Assembly: GCA_039519185.1 (NCBI GenBank) | Contig: CM076846.1 | Location: 147,698,605-147,762,604, forward strand | Source of the DNA: Astragalus membranaceus | Taxonomy: Eukaryota; Streptophyta; Magnoliopsida; Fabales; Fabaceae | Reading direction: 5' to 3' | Length of the DNA stretch: 64,000 bases | Shown here: in pieces, positions 21,761-34,262 of the stretch | Numbering within the stretch: the first letter of the stretch is position 1 | How the letters are laid out: every line of letters starts with the position of its first letter | Made by a program: the position numbers and the translations under genes | The notes under the pieces: model-generated | Told to the model about the DNA's origin: nothing | Seen by the model: only the letters and a program-made list of their open reading frames with translations | Databases searched by the model: none

Positions 21761-23695
21761 CCAGTCTCCGTATTTTAGCCGTAACTCCCTGAATACTCGT
21801 CATATCAGTGTGGGATTTGAATCATAGGAAAATAGACGAAATTCTCCACTCGTTAGACACTGGTTTGAATGATTTTGGTTAAGAATTGAATGAGTTATGC
21901 CTGATGCAAAACAGCTTGCAGATGCTGCCAAATCAATCTTAGAATTAGTTGACGCGTTTCTAAGAGTCGGGGTTAGATCGGGAGAGAACTGAACTTGCAT
22001 TGAGGATTGAGGTGCATTTGGATGAGGTTCAGTAGCTTGTGGCCCTGGAGTTAGTTTTGAAGCGGTTTCGAGTTCGTTGGAGCATGGGAATCGAATTCAG
22101 GGATCGTTCGAGCGGTTACGTGTTGATGCGTTTCGAAGTATCGGGAAATTCCGTGCTTTTCATCACGATCGGTGAGTTTTACTCACGTTAGGGTTTTCAT
22201 TCCATTGTTTGCAAATGACTTGCATTTCTGGTACCGTGACAAAATTCTGATTTCGAAAGATTATCGAGTCGAAAACTGATTTTCGGAAAATAACGTTTTA
22301 CGGTTTTTATCGAATTTTATATGTGATTGTATGAACTGATATTGTACTGGTATATGGCTGGAATGTTTGATTGTTTTGTTGGAAATTGGATTGTGTTTCG
22401 ATTGGAAGCGATCGGAGAAGTGAAACGGAACGAAACGAACAAATAACGAGTCTGCTACAGGCAGCACGGGTCGTGCCACCTATAGCACGGGTCGTGCCAG
22501 ACTTTCTGTTTGAACTGAAATGTGGAATTTCAGTCTAGCACGGGTCGTGCAAGGCCTGGCATGGGTCGTGCAAGACCTTCTGCCACCGGTTGCCAAAATT
22601 TCGTTTCGCCGCTCCTTTCGATTCCAAACCTCATCTAATCTTTCTTCCAACCAATTGTGATGATATTACCTTGATAAAATCATTGTTTTGAAGATGATCA
22701 ACATGATTTTGAGAAAAGGTTTTGGAAAACTAAAATCGTTTGAAAAATCGAAAAGTAGACCGCGTGTAGGTACATGTTTTTGAATAATAAAACGGATTAC
22801 ATGTCCAACTTGGTACTGTATTATAACGCCGGATGTTTAGTATTGTAATCATCAAAACGGGTTATAGAACAACGATAGATATAGATCATATCGAATGTAG
22901 GAGTCGGCCCAATGTGGGTGTAATATATAGATTATATCAAAAATAGGAGTCGGTCCAATGCGGGTATGATATATGAATTATATCAAGTCAGGTGATGATC
23001 CGATGATTAGCATACTAGGAAGGGAAGGTCATGAGCCCTCGCCCTAGGCCCTTAACGTTAGGGAAAGTACTAGCAGGGGTTATCGGGATTGTGGTTGTTT
23101 GCACGACAGATGTATGCTACAATAGGTGAACGATTCACCGAGATTGTGGGTGTTTGCACGGTCGGTGTTTCGTTTGGTAAGCTAGTAATTATAAATTAAT
23201 TTACGAGGCTTTATAATATATGAATAGCACATTAGATGCCGAGATTGTGGTTGTGTGCACGGTCGGTAATGGGCTAAGTATATATATATATATATATATG
23301 AGCAAGTTGTTTATAAATTAAACCATGTTGCAACGGTTTTATAATTGAACCGAGTGATATGAGGGGTTACGGTAAAACTCACTGAGATATGTTATCTCAC
23401 CCTATCATATGTTGTTGTTTTTACAGAGCACAGGAAATAAGGATAGCAGGCTGCATGGTCAATTGTCATGCTCGAGGAGAAGTTGGAGATTTAGTCTTTC
23501 ATCTTTGTTTTTGATTCCGATGTTGTCTCTGTATTCGGTCTTGTGACTCGAATTTGATTAATGATGTGTAAGAGTTTCCGCTGTTTCTTGCAACGATGTT
23601 TATCTAAGTAGAAATTTTTATACTCTGATGTGAACCAAATTGTATGTTTAGGTAATTCCTTGTATTTCTTGTCTTAGAAATACCGGGGTGTTACA
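21761..23695 (+). repeat. 5' LTR, 5'-truncated
   Basis: It matches 28265-30173 closely and ends ATACCGGGGTGTTACA. It carries four palindromes at 22464, 22485, 22538 and 22559 (the last GCATGGGTCGTGC) and a (TA)n run at about 23279-23299. The abrupt start at 21761 has no LTR terminus. Confidence 0.85.
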
Positions 23696-23697
23696 TT

Positions 23698-23709
23698 TGG
23701 TATCAGAGC
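23698..23709 (+). other. Primer-binding site, initiator tRNA-Met
   Basis: TGGTATCAGAGC, two bases after the LTR end; the standard site of chromovirus and many copia elements. Confidence 0.85.
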
Positions 23710-26700
23710 TGTTCGACCTTGTGGGACTTAGTGACCTTCTGGTCAAGACGTTAGATCGAGTCAGCTAGGGACTTAAACAATTAAAATGCCAGAACCTTTT
23801 AGTATATTATGTGACGTATTGAGTCAGGATCCACTCAATGTTTCATGTAAATTACTGAAAATTATGACAGTTAGTTGCCTCAGCCCCGGAAATGTATGAA
23901 ACCCTAAACCATAGGATTTGCAGCCTTCTCGTTTCATAAGAGCACGCAGCAGAAGCAGAGGGCTACATATGACATTTGGGAACAATGATGGGCATCCGCG
24001 ATGGTTCGAGGAAACTGTGGGTGACTGTTCAGTCAATGAATCTGATGCAACTAGTGAGTCGCATCGTAAGTCGTCGTAGGTCTTACCGAGAGTACAAGCT
24101 AAACAAAGCCCTTGGGCAGTAGTAATATCAGTGTCCTGAGATCTATCAGATTAGTTAACACTCAAAACCCTGACCATTGCTTAGTCACCCTATCAGTTAC
24201 CGAGTTACTGTTTCATAGTAAACCTTACCTTCTGGCCTGAACTAAACCCAATTTAGGTAGAAGTTAAGGAAGTCCTTTTGGATAACCAGAAGCATAGATC
24301 CCAATTCTTCTTCTTCCGAGTCACAATGTGACAGGTGATAGAGCCAACTGAGTAAAGATAGTCCATCGTCAGTATTGACTAGCAGAATCACAATGTGCCG
24401 ATCAGGTTAAGTCCCGATCAGGAATTATGAATCAAATCCTTTTAAAACGGGTTAGTATGTGGGATCGGTAGAAGTGACCTTATTTCAATCCGCTGACTAG
24501 AAGCATCCCGATCACGGTCTGTAAGAAATTCCTGTTAGTCTTCTGACTCATTTTGTTCATAACTTCTGCTCAAGAACTCCGATTTTTACGTTTCGAGAGG
24601 CGTTGGAAAGCTAACGAAAATATCTACCCGTCTGAGTGGGTTGTGAACCGTGTCTCCAATTGTATTATGAAGTGTACCTCTAATTTAATCTAAATAGTGA
24701 ACTCTAAAGCATTCGTGGAGTGTGAACCTCCCTGTTGTACGGGAAATTGGAAGAAAGAGAAGCTTACGGTCACCTAAGTGGCGAACATGATGTTGTCATG
24801 GGAGTGGAACTCGTTTTGAAGCTTGATTGATTAACGTGATCGTAATAATTATGTTTGAATAGTTACGAGAAATTCGGAAAGAAGCTGGGCCAAGGAAATT
24901 CTAAACGATATATACTCAGATTTTATGAATCAATACGAAGAGACTTATGGTGTGCTTGTTTGAATCCCTAAATAACATTTTGTTTTCAAAATCCCCTTGG
25001 TGCCACCGCGGTTCCAATTTCGTAACTGATCCAAGAATAATTGCTACGCTAAAGTTGATCGTTAAACCAAGGATTTCCTAAGATGACACTAAATCTTACC
25101 TTCTAAGGAAAACCTTATGTCGTTCTAGTAAGATTCCTAATACCGAAATTCTTATTCACTTAGAGTCTGAGTGATCGAGACCTAAGAAAGCATAAGTATC
25201 AAAGTTCTAGCCTGGTTGATCTAGAAAGACAGCTGAAATTGGATAAGTCGTTGACTTAGTCAATTCCGAAAAAGCTATAGCCTGTGTAAGGGCATCAGGC
25301 TGTAGGGTTAAGTTCCGTGGACCGAGTTATAAGGGTATAGAAAGACGCACTCTTATTAGTATTTTGTGTTAGTTAAAAACATCGTTTGTACGGTGACTGC
25401 CTGAAATGCTAGAAGTGTTTCTAAGACAACCAAAGAGGTAAGTTACTCAAACGTCTACTCAGAAGTAATGGAAGACCGGATTGACATATGAATATAATTG
25501 CTAGTAGGAGAGGTATCAAGCCATGTTAAGGCAATTACCTTTCGGCAGTTATAGTGTTCAAGCTTCCACTACTGAGGTAAAACTTCAATCGTAATCTTGA
25601 CCTCGTTAGGGTTAACAGTAAGTTACTGTGACTTTGATCCACTGGACGGATCAAGACTAGTTTCTCCATTCTGATAATCTATTGGTTAGATGTCAAGAGA
25701 GAAAGTATGTGCTGAATTTGGAGTTGTTCTGATTATGGCACAACGTACAAGATTGTTTCTACGACAATCCGATAGTTTGGATATGTGTAGTAAAAAGCTT
25801 TACCCACTACACTATTTTGATGGAAGAATGTCTGTGGGTGAACCACATGTCAGTCGGAGACTAAATGATTGGACAGCGAGTGTATAACACATGAGTCCCT
25901 GATAGTGAATCCTATAACCATTTTGTGTAGTCTCTCGAGACATTTGATTCATGCCTGATTTTCATCACGAAATGCAATTCTTTGTATTAACCTTGAAGTT
26001 TTAACTTTGGGCTAATTCGAGAAAAGAATTGAAAGGAAATGAATTGGTTCGAATAAAATAGCGGTTTAAGAAAAACAACGTTTTCGACACAGGTACAGAA
26101 TTGGGAGCCCGAATCGTACGCACTAAGGCCCGATCTGAGCACCTGACTCTGTCCCTATTTTAAAATAAAATATCCGCCTTCCTTTCGGCTCAATGTCCTT
26201 CCTGATTCCTTCCTCAACGAACCAAATAAATTTTAATCGGAGAGGAGCCCAACTCAAGCACGATAAGGGAAATTTGTGAGATTTTGATCACACAAATGGT
26301 TGATTTCAACAAAGTAACACTTTTATTCTCACTTTCGACATAGTAAATTTTAAAGTCAGGGAATGAGATTACCGCTTTGTTGAAACGTCGTGCATTGAGT
26401 AAGGTCATTTATAAGTTGGGGTGAATTAACATTTTGGATAATCGGATTTTTCAAAGTATCATTATTTGAAAACCCCATTGAAAATAATTTTTATCCAAAT
26501 GGAACGATAATACTTTCCAGTTTTTGGAATTATTGTAATGAAAGGACATTTCACTATGATTTTAGAGTTTTCTTGGGTCAAGTTGCAAGAAAAATCATTT
26601 TCTACATTCATTTGGACTGAGAGTCAACCTATTTTATAAAATAACTTTGTTTACTTCAGTCTAAAATTTTAGTAAAATGAGTCAAGCTCTTATGTAACCG

Positions 26701-27005
26701 TAACTCAGGAAGAGAAGAAAACTGTTCTTCCGGATACTGCGTGGTTTGATTTCAAGGAAATCCTCTCATAGACATCGTTTCTTCCAATTTAAGCTACGGC
26801 TAAGCAGGAACCTTTTGAGTTTTAGCCTTGATGGTGATGGTATAGTTACCCTAAGCTATAAGGTTGTGTTCTCGACAGATTGTAGGTATACCATTGGTCC
26901 ATAACTACTAGTGTCTGCAATCGAAAGGTCGGAATAGTTGATTATCGAATAAAATTGCGTGTCAACAAGGTGTAGAGGATTGGAACGATTTTGAGGACAA
27001 AATCT
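23710..27005 (+). other. Internal region without readable gag-pol
   Basis: No frame longer than about 70 codons and no recognisable gag, RT or integrase motif in any frame. Its length is about two thirds of a normal chromovirus internal region. It is either a decayed copy or a non-autonomous form. A PPT-like AAGTTGGGGTGA also occurs at about 26413. Confidence 0.5.
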
Positions 27006-27020
27006 TTCAAGTTGGGGTGA
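27006..27020 (+). other. Polypurine tract
   Basis: TCAAGTTGGGGTGA directly precedes the LTR start, in the usual chromovirus context. Confidence 0.6.
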
Positions 27021-30000
27021 TCGTAACATCCCTGTTTCGTAAATTTCGGTTTACGAAATTAACTGGCAATTTATTCTTCGATTAGATGATAAATCGAGTC
27101 ATGGATATGATAATCTCGCGAAAGCAATATTGAATTGCTCAATAATATGAAATGCACACAAATTATCCGAATTGTGTGAACCGTTGTGGGAATTAGAGCA
27201 CAAGGGTAAAATCGCCATTTCGTCTCATAATGAGGAAGTATCACTGATGAAATAACGGATTGGGTCCTAGTCATGCTAGGATTATGGAAATGTTAATTAA
27301 ATTGCTAAGTCACATGGATGGATGGGTATTTGATGGATTAAAATGGACCTAAATGGATATTAAGGAACCAATGGCATTTTTGTCATTTCCATATTCTTCA
27401 AATCATTAACCCAAATTACCCATCACCAATCATGCTTTTTCAATTTCCCTAAGATCATGATCAAGGATTTTAATAAGGGTTCATGAGTTAATTATTGGTT
27501 AAGTGATAATTTGGTAATAAGGGCAAAATGGTAATTTTGCCCGCATTCAAGAAGCACATGACCAGCTGATCACTCTCATCCTCCTCACTTTGGCAATATT
27601 CAGAAATTAGAAGATGGAGGGAGAGAGAGAGAGAGAGGAGAAGGGGGCGAAAGAAGAGAAGGAAGGAGAAGAGGAGGAGACATCACCAGTTTCATTGCAT
27701 GTGAGTTTTTATGCTAACATTCTTCTCCATTTTCTTTCTTCTTTCTAATGGTACAAGTTTCATTAGCTAAAACTCCCTCATTCTCACTTCACCATTGTTG
27801 GTCTTTGGAGCTCAAAATTGGCTTTTCTCCATCTTGAAGGTTTGCATGTTAAATTTGAGCTAAGGAGAGTGAAATTGTGAAGCTACCTTGTTGTTGGAAT
27901 AAATTCAGCAACTACATTGGGAATTAAGGCTCATAGAAGATGGTTGAGTTGCTGTTTTGAAGTCTCTAGAGTGTTGAATTCGAAGCTGGAGTTGTTAGTG
28001 AGTGAAGTGGTGTCAAATTCGTGGAGATGAGGTCTTGATGAAGAACAAGGGTTGCTGGAAATTCTACAGCAAACTCAGATTTAGTAGTCTCTGGAAATTT
28101 CGATATTTCTCTCACCACAGACATCATTTGAAGCTGATTTCTGATTCTTCAGAAATTAGACACAAAACCCTTCAGTTTAGGCACAAGAACCACTTGAATT
28201 GACTGAGTATTGAGGGAGCAACTTTAAGTACAAATTTCACTTTTGTCAGAGTAATGTTTTCGAACCAGTCTCCGTATTTTAGCCGTAACTCCCTGAATAC
28301 TCGTCATATCAGTGTGGGATTTGAACCATAGGAAAATAGACGAAATTCTCCACACGTTAGACACTAGTTTGAGTGATTTTGGTTAACAACTGAATTAGTT
28401 ATGCCTGCTGAAAAACAGCTTACAGATGCTGCTAAATCAATCTTGGAGTTAATTGCCGGAATTCTAAGAGTCGGGGTTAGATTGGGATAGAACTGAACTT
28501 GCATTGAGGATTGAGGTGCATTTGGATGAGGTTCAGTAGCTTGTGGCTCTGGAGTTAGTTTTGAAGCGGTTTCGAGTTCGTTGGAGCATGGGAATCGAAT
28601 TCGGGGATCATTCGAGCGGTTACGTGTTGATGCGTTTCGAAGTCTCGGCAAATTCCGTGATTTTCATCACGATCGGTGAGTTTTACTCACGTTAGGGTTT
28701 TCATTCCATTGTTTGCAAATGACTTTCATTTCTGGTACCGTGACAAAATTCTGATTTCGAAAGATTATCGAGTCCAAAACCGTTTTTCGGAAAATAACGT
28801 TTTACGGTTTTTATCGAATTTTATATGTGATTGTATGAACTGAGATTGTACTGGTATATGGCTGGAATGTTTGATTGTTTTGATGGAAATTGGATTGGGT
28901 TTCGATTGGAAGCGATTGGAGAAGTGAAACGGAACGAAACGAACAAATAACGAATCTGCTACAGGCAGCACGGGTCATGCTAACTCTAGCACGGGTCGTG
29001 CTAGACTTTCTGTTTGAACTGAAATGTGGAATTTCAGTCTAGCACGACCCCGGGTCGTGCAAGACCTTCTGCCACCGGTTGCCAAAATTTCGTTTCGCCG
29101 CTCCGTTCGATTCCAAACCTCTTCTAATCTTTCTTCCAACCAATTGTGATGATATTACCTAGATAAAATCATTGTTTTGAAGATGATCAACATGATTTTT
29201 AGAAAAGGTTTTGGAGAACTAAAATCGTTTGAAAAACCGAAAAGTAGACCGCGTGTGGGTACATGTTTTTGAATAATAAAACAGATTACATGTCCAACTT
29301 GGTACTGTATTATAACGCCGAATGTTTAGTATTGTAATCATCAAAACGGGTTATAGAACAACGATAGATATGGATCATATCGAATGTAGGAGTTGGCCCA
29401 ATGCGGGTGTGATATATAGATTATATCGAAAATAGGAGTCGGTCCAATGCGGGTATGATATATAAATTATATCAAGTCGGGTGCGATCCGACGATTAGCA
29501 TACTAGGAAGAGAAGGCCATGAGCCCTCACCCTAGGCCCTGAACATTAGGGAAAGTACTAGCGGGGGTTATCGGGATTGTGGTTGTTTGCACGGCCGATG
29601 TATGCTACAATAGGTGCACGATTCGCCGAGATTGTGGGTGTTTGCACGGTCGGTGTTTCGTTTGGTAAGCTAGTAATTATAAATCAATTTACGAGGCTTA
29701 ATAATATATGAATAGCACATTAGATGCCGAGATTGTGGTTGTGTGCACGGTCGGTAATGGGGTAAGTATATATATATGAGCAAGTTGTTTATAAATTAAA
29801 CCATGTTGCAACGGTTTTATAATTGAACTGAGTGATGTGAGGAGTTACGGTAAAACTCACTGAGATATGTTATCTCACCCTATCATATGTTGTTGTTTTT
29901 ACAGAGCATAGGAAATAAGGATAGCAGGCGGCATGGTCAGTTGTCATGCTCGAGGAGAAGTTGGAGATTTAGTCTTTCATCCTTGTTTTTGATTCCGATG

Positions 30001-30173
30001 TTGTCTCTGTATTCGGTCTTGTGACTCGAATTTGATTAATGATGTGTAAGAGTTTCCGCTGTTTCTTGCAACGATGTTTATCTAAGCAGGAATTTTTATA
30101 CTCTGATGTGAACCAAATTGTATGTTTAGGTAATTCCTTGTATTTCTTGTCTTAGAAATATCGGGGTGTTATA
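27021..30173 (+). repeat. 3' LTR (about 3.15 kb)
   Basis: It starts TCGTAACATCCC (expected TGTAACATCCC) and ends GGGGTGTTATA (expected TTACA), so both termini are mutated. A GA tract lies at 27615-27640. Palindromes are at 28968 (GCACGGGTCATGC, one arm mutated), 28989 and 29042-29060, where two copies seem to have merged. Confidence 0.8.
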
Positions 30174-30518
30174 TTTTACAATAACATTTCTGATAAATAT
30201 TGTGAATACCATATTTTTCTCAATTTCTTTTCATTCTATAATAACAAATAAAAATAAAATAGGGACTTTTGGTTATTTTCCTTCTCTAAATTTTTTAAAT
30301 TAAATTTACTTAACGTCAATTTTATTTTTGAATTTCAGTTTTAGTTTTAATTTTTATTTATGAATTATTATTTAGTGATAAAATTAATAAATAAAGAGTA
30401 GTGACTTTTTGTTTTCTATGATTTATGTTTAACTATACACACTCAGTTGTTTCTATTGTTAAGATTCATGCTCATAAACTCATCATATAAAATACATCCT
30501 AAAGTCAGAAATTTCATT
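30174..30518. other. AT-rich DNA, nothing recognised
   Basis: No ORF, TE terminus or repeat is evident. It may be old genomic DNA between insertions. Confidence 0.4.
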
Positions 30519-31086
30519 TGGAGGATAGCAAGGAACTGCCTCCCTACTAAACAACGCTTGTCCTCCAAAGGAGTGTAGCTACCTATCACTTATGAATTTT
30601 GTCCACTCAACGTTGAGTCCGCATGGCATCTATGCACAGACATCATAACGAACACAGGTTTGGCAGAAACCTCCAATAGGTAAAATTAAATGCAATGTTG
30701 ATGCTGCATTTGCTGAACAACATAATATGATTGGAATTGGAATCATGCATACGAGATGATAGAGGAAATTTTCTTAAAGCAAAAGTCCAAAGCTATTCTC
30801 CAATTCTAAAAACATATGAAGGTGAAGCATTTGGTTTATTAAAAGCCATGCAGTGGGTAGCATCTCTAGGATTGGACAATATCATTTTTGAAGTAGATGC
30901 CAAATGTGTATTTGATAGCTTTCATTCCACAAAAGTTGATAAGTCTGAGTTTGGAGCAATTGTTCTAATTGTAAGTCCATTAGTTGCTCTAGTTTTTTAA
31001 ACTCCAAGGTAGAGTTCACTAGGAGACAAGCAAATGGGGTTGCTCACACTCTTGCTAGAGTGGCCTCAAATAGTGCTTGTGCTTAA
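30519..31086 (+). pseudogene. LINE-type zf-RVT and RNase H relic
   Basis: The first part reads as the zinc-binding region found after the RT of plant LINE-like elements (W-RIARNCLPTKQRLSSKGV then ESAWHLC, 30519-30640), broken by a TAG after the KGV. About 50 bp later comes an RNase H domain of the plant RVT_3 type: KCNVDAAF near 30690 (first catalytic Asp), YEGEAFGLLKAM near 30810 (Glu) and FEVDAKCVFDSF near 30890 (Asp). A one-base shift near 30736 and another near 30990 split it, and it ends in LARVASNSA. Neither the RT nor the endonuclease is present. A RVT_3-type domestic gene fragment is the alternative. Confidence 0.7.
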
Positions 31087-31857
31087 GTTTTTGATGTAAT
31101 CCCATCGTGTAGTGTCAATTTAGTGATGAATGAAATGCAGTAATTTTGTTTTAGTAATAAAAACCTCATCATATAAAATAGCATTATATTTCTTTTTACT
31201 AATTATAATAAAAAATATTCTACTTCTCTAAAAATAACATGAAAATATATTTAAGAATTTTTCAACAATAAAGTATTCAATGAAATTTCTAAAATTCCTT
31301 TCACTTTTGAAAAAATTATATTTTCAATAACTAATCTTATAAAAATTATTAACAATTATTTTATATTAAAAAGGGGATATAATTATATAAGAATATTGTC
31401 AATTTTTTTTAAAATAATTAGTTAATATTAGTTAATATTGTCATCCCCTCACCCTAAAATTTTTGTAATAAAAAAAAGATATTGTCATATATTTTTTATA
31501 TTAAAATGCGAAAACATATTCATATGATAAAAAAAAATTTATATACGTTATTTATATTAATAATTTATATATTTTATTTATAAATTTCATAAATTAAATA
31601 AAAAATTATAACAACTCGTACAACGCACAGTCATTCCCCTGGTTAAACCTAATTAAGAATGAGTCTAATTCCAACGCTAGTCGAAGTTTTTACCTTCTAT
31701 CAATAAAAGGATTTGACTGTAAGGTGTTGTCTATTTTTAGTAGGATGAATGTATTCCAACACTAGTCTAAGTTTTTGCCTTCTAACATTTTGTGGTTAAC
31801 ACTCATCTTCATAAGCTAACATGTACAAAAGTTCCTATTCTTGAGCCGAAACTAAAG
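31087..31857. other. AT-rich DNA, nothing recognised
   Basis: Long A/T runs and no coding signal on either strand. The right edge is where LTR similarity begins. Confidence 0.4.
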
Positions 31858-33037
31858 CATTTTTGATAGTGTTATGTGTCTAATATTTAAGTCTTAGCGC
31901 GTTTCTAGACTTTGGGTCATATTTGAGCAATATAGCAATTTGATGATTACTTCTTGTTTTTATTGCATATTGACCATTGTCTACTCTGCTGGCCATAACT
32001 TTGGCTGTGCTTATCCGATGGAGGCGTGCGAGCACGCGTTGGAAAGCTAAGGAATAGAGATACAATTATTATGTTGAGCTTGAAACCCAATTATGAAGTA
32101 TTGAAGGTTAAAACTGAGAATTACCGAAGCAGTTTAGTCAATTACGGGTTTATGGGCCAATTACTATTTTTTATCGGGCTTTTATCCAATAACCTAGTTA
32201 GTGGATTAGGGTTTTCGTTTTGTCCTAGTTATTTATGCTGGTTAGCAGCCGCTTTGAACTCTCTTACGCATTCCTTTTCAATTTTACGTCTTTGAGCTCT
32301 AACCTCCATGGAAGCTTAAGCCATATATCAATCTATTGGTGAAGGGTGTTGCTTGTAAGGATTTTGAGGTTCGGTACTTAATGTTTATTTCGTTTTTATG
32401 TTCATCTCCGTAATTCTTGCTGCAAATTCAGTTTGTGTTTTGCTTAATTACTCAAACTCTGTGATTTGCTTATGTGATTCATTTTATGATTCGGTTTTGC
32501 TTAATCACTTAATCATGATTCTGTTTTGCAACTTTCATTATTCAAACTATTTTATCGCTTGTTTAATCTAGTTTGGATAGGAATTGATAGAGTCTATGAC
32601 GCTTGTTTATAGGATTGATAGAATTCAGTTATGATGTTAATTGTGTTACCGGCGCTTGTTCACTATCACGATTGATTGAACACACTGTTTTGACGCTTGC
32701 TTTAAAACGGTGCGAATTCGTATGAACTGATTAACGCTTGTTTAGTTAGTTTATGATCAATCAAGAATAATCAAACCTTGCACGAAACTTTATTTTAGAA
32801 CCGATGAGAAATACAAGAAGCGCACCTAAAACCAGTGGATCGATTGTTTATCTTTTATTGATTTTCTTTGTTACACATCAAACTCTTTTCCTAAAAAAAC
32901 CCCCCTTTTATTGTTTTTTTGGTTCTTGATTTTGGTAATTTCATTATTCAGAGGTCCTCGAGAGACAACCAAGTCTCTTACCTTGATAATATATTTACTC
33001 TTTTTAATTATTTTGACCGGCGTACGACCACTGATCA
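31858..33037 (+). repeat. 5' LTR, truncated at its start
   Basis: It aligns with the 3' LTR from ATTTTTGAT.GTGTT onward and ends CCACTGATCA. The intact 3' LTR starts TGATCGG, giving TGATC/GATCA termini. Confidence 0.8.
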
Positions 33038-33040
33038 AAT

Positions 33041-33060
33041 TGGCACCGTTGCCAGGGATC
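33041..33060 (+). other. Primer-binding site, tRNA-Asp-like
   Basis: TGGCACCGTTGCCAGGGATC, 3 bases after the LTR end; it differs at two positions from the TGGCGCCGTTGCCGGGGA site at 57754. Confidence 0.75.
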
Positions 33061-33509
33061 TCTAATTAGGGATTTCCAACTTCAAGAACCCCACTAACCA
33101 CTAACCTTTGTTTTTTTAGTTTTGCTTCTTTGCAGGTTCTGTCGATTTCGGCTTCGTTCAATTCTGGCTCAAATTAAGTGAAAAAAAATCGATTTTTTGG
33201 GTGAGCTTGTCAGATTGCTCCAAAAATTGGTCAGTAAATCAGAAAAATATCAAGGAGTAGGACTCTCTATAGAAGCTGAGGCCGAAAAATCCGAAATTAC
33301 CTCTTTTACATTTTCGTTTTAAGTTTTTTAATTTTTCAAATTGTCAAAAAAATCCAAAAAAAAATTGCATAGTCTTCTTTTGATTTTATTAGATTTTTAG
33401 TACGGTTTTTATCTTTTTTAGAATAGTTTTAATTTGTTTTTATTTTCTGTTTTAATTTTAGTATAACTTCTTTGATTCTAGCTCTAATTCTGATTCTGTT
33501 GACTAAAAC

Positions 33510-34262
33510 ATGACTGTTGTTTATGAACCTTCACTAGAGGACCTCATTAAATAGATGGTTATTCAAAATCTCAAATTTCAACAAACAACAGATTTCACAC
33601 TTAAGAAATTGGAGATAATAGTGGGACAGTTAACCACTGCAGTTAATCAGATACAGGTCAAAAGATTAAACCAACTGCCTGCCCAGGAAGTAGTGAATCA
33701 TAATGTCCCAAATCCTTCCATTGTCAGTGCAATTACTCTTGTTGAAAATCCAGAGGTACCTAAATCTGTTGCTATAGAAAATAACAACGTTGCTGAACAT
33801 GTTGGTGATGAGGAGTACACACCAGCACTCCCTTTACCTCAAAGAGAAGTGATGACTAAAAAACACCCCATTGAAAAGCATTCTCTTTGTGAAATGGAAT
33901 TGTTTGATGGTTTGGTTGATAATTTACGTTCTGGCAATCCTTCTATTTGTGCTGAGATTGAAATTAGTTTGCAGGTTGATACACTTTCCATAGCTGATGT
34001 TGTGGATGTTGTTGTTGCTTCCATTGAGCAGTCACATGTTGTAGAGCTTAAACAACTCCCTGAAAAATCTAAATGCACATATTTAAAGGGAAGTGAAAAT
34101 TTTCCTGTGATTATTTCAGCTAACTTTGACCCTGAACAGGAAAAACTACCGCCAATTCTAAGGGAACATAGGAAAGGTATCAGATGGACCTTGGCAGACA
34201 CTCATAGTAAGAAAGTCTGGCAAGCACAACAACAAGTTAATTACTTGATTTTGGATGTGTAG
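33510..34262 (+). pseudogene. Chimeric gag/pol remnant ORF
   Basis: An ATG at 33510 opens 14 codons that end in TAG (33552), then the same frame runs 235 codons from 33555. The N-terminus (KLEIIVGQLTTAVNQ) matches the end of Athila gag, where the intact-type element here has LENQVGRLATALYQ at 59240. The C-terminus (LKQLPEKSKCTYL, PVIISANF, LREHRKGIRWTLAD) matches the linker just before Athila RT (compare LKELPKHLKYAFL, PVIIASDL, LRKHSKAIGWQMAD near 60440-60580). Everything between, including the protease core, is gone, as are RT, RNase H and integrase. It is therefore an internally deleted gag-pol; whether the 235-aa product is made is unknown. Confidence 0.7.

Larger units (their letters stand above)
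21761..30173 (+). mobile_element. Non-coding derivative of a Tekay-like chromovirus
   Basis: Two copies of one LTR (21761-23695, truncated; 27021-30173) flank 3.3 kb with no gag or pol. A TGGTATCAGAGC primer site follows the first LTR. The end of the internal region, GAGGACAAAATCTTTCAAGTTGGGGTGA, is the form expected before a chromovirus 3' LTR. The left LTR lacks its first ~1.24 kb, joining Ogre-type sequence at about 21760, so no target duplication can be tested. Confidence 0.8.
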
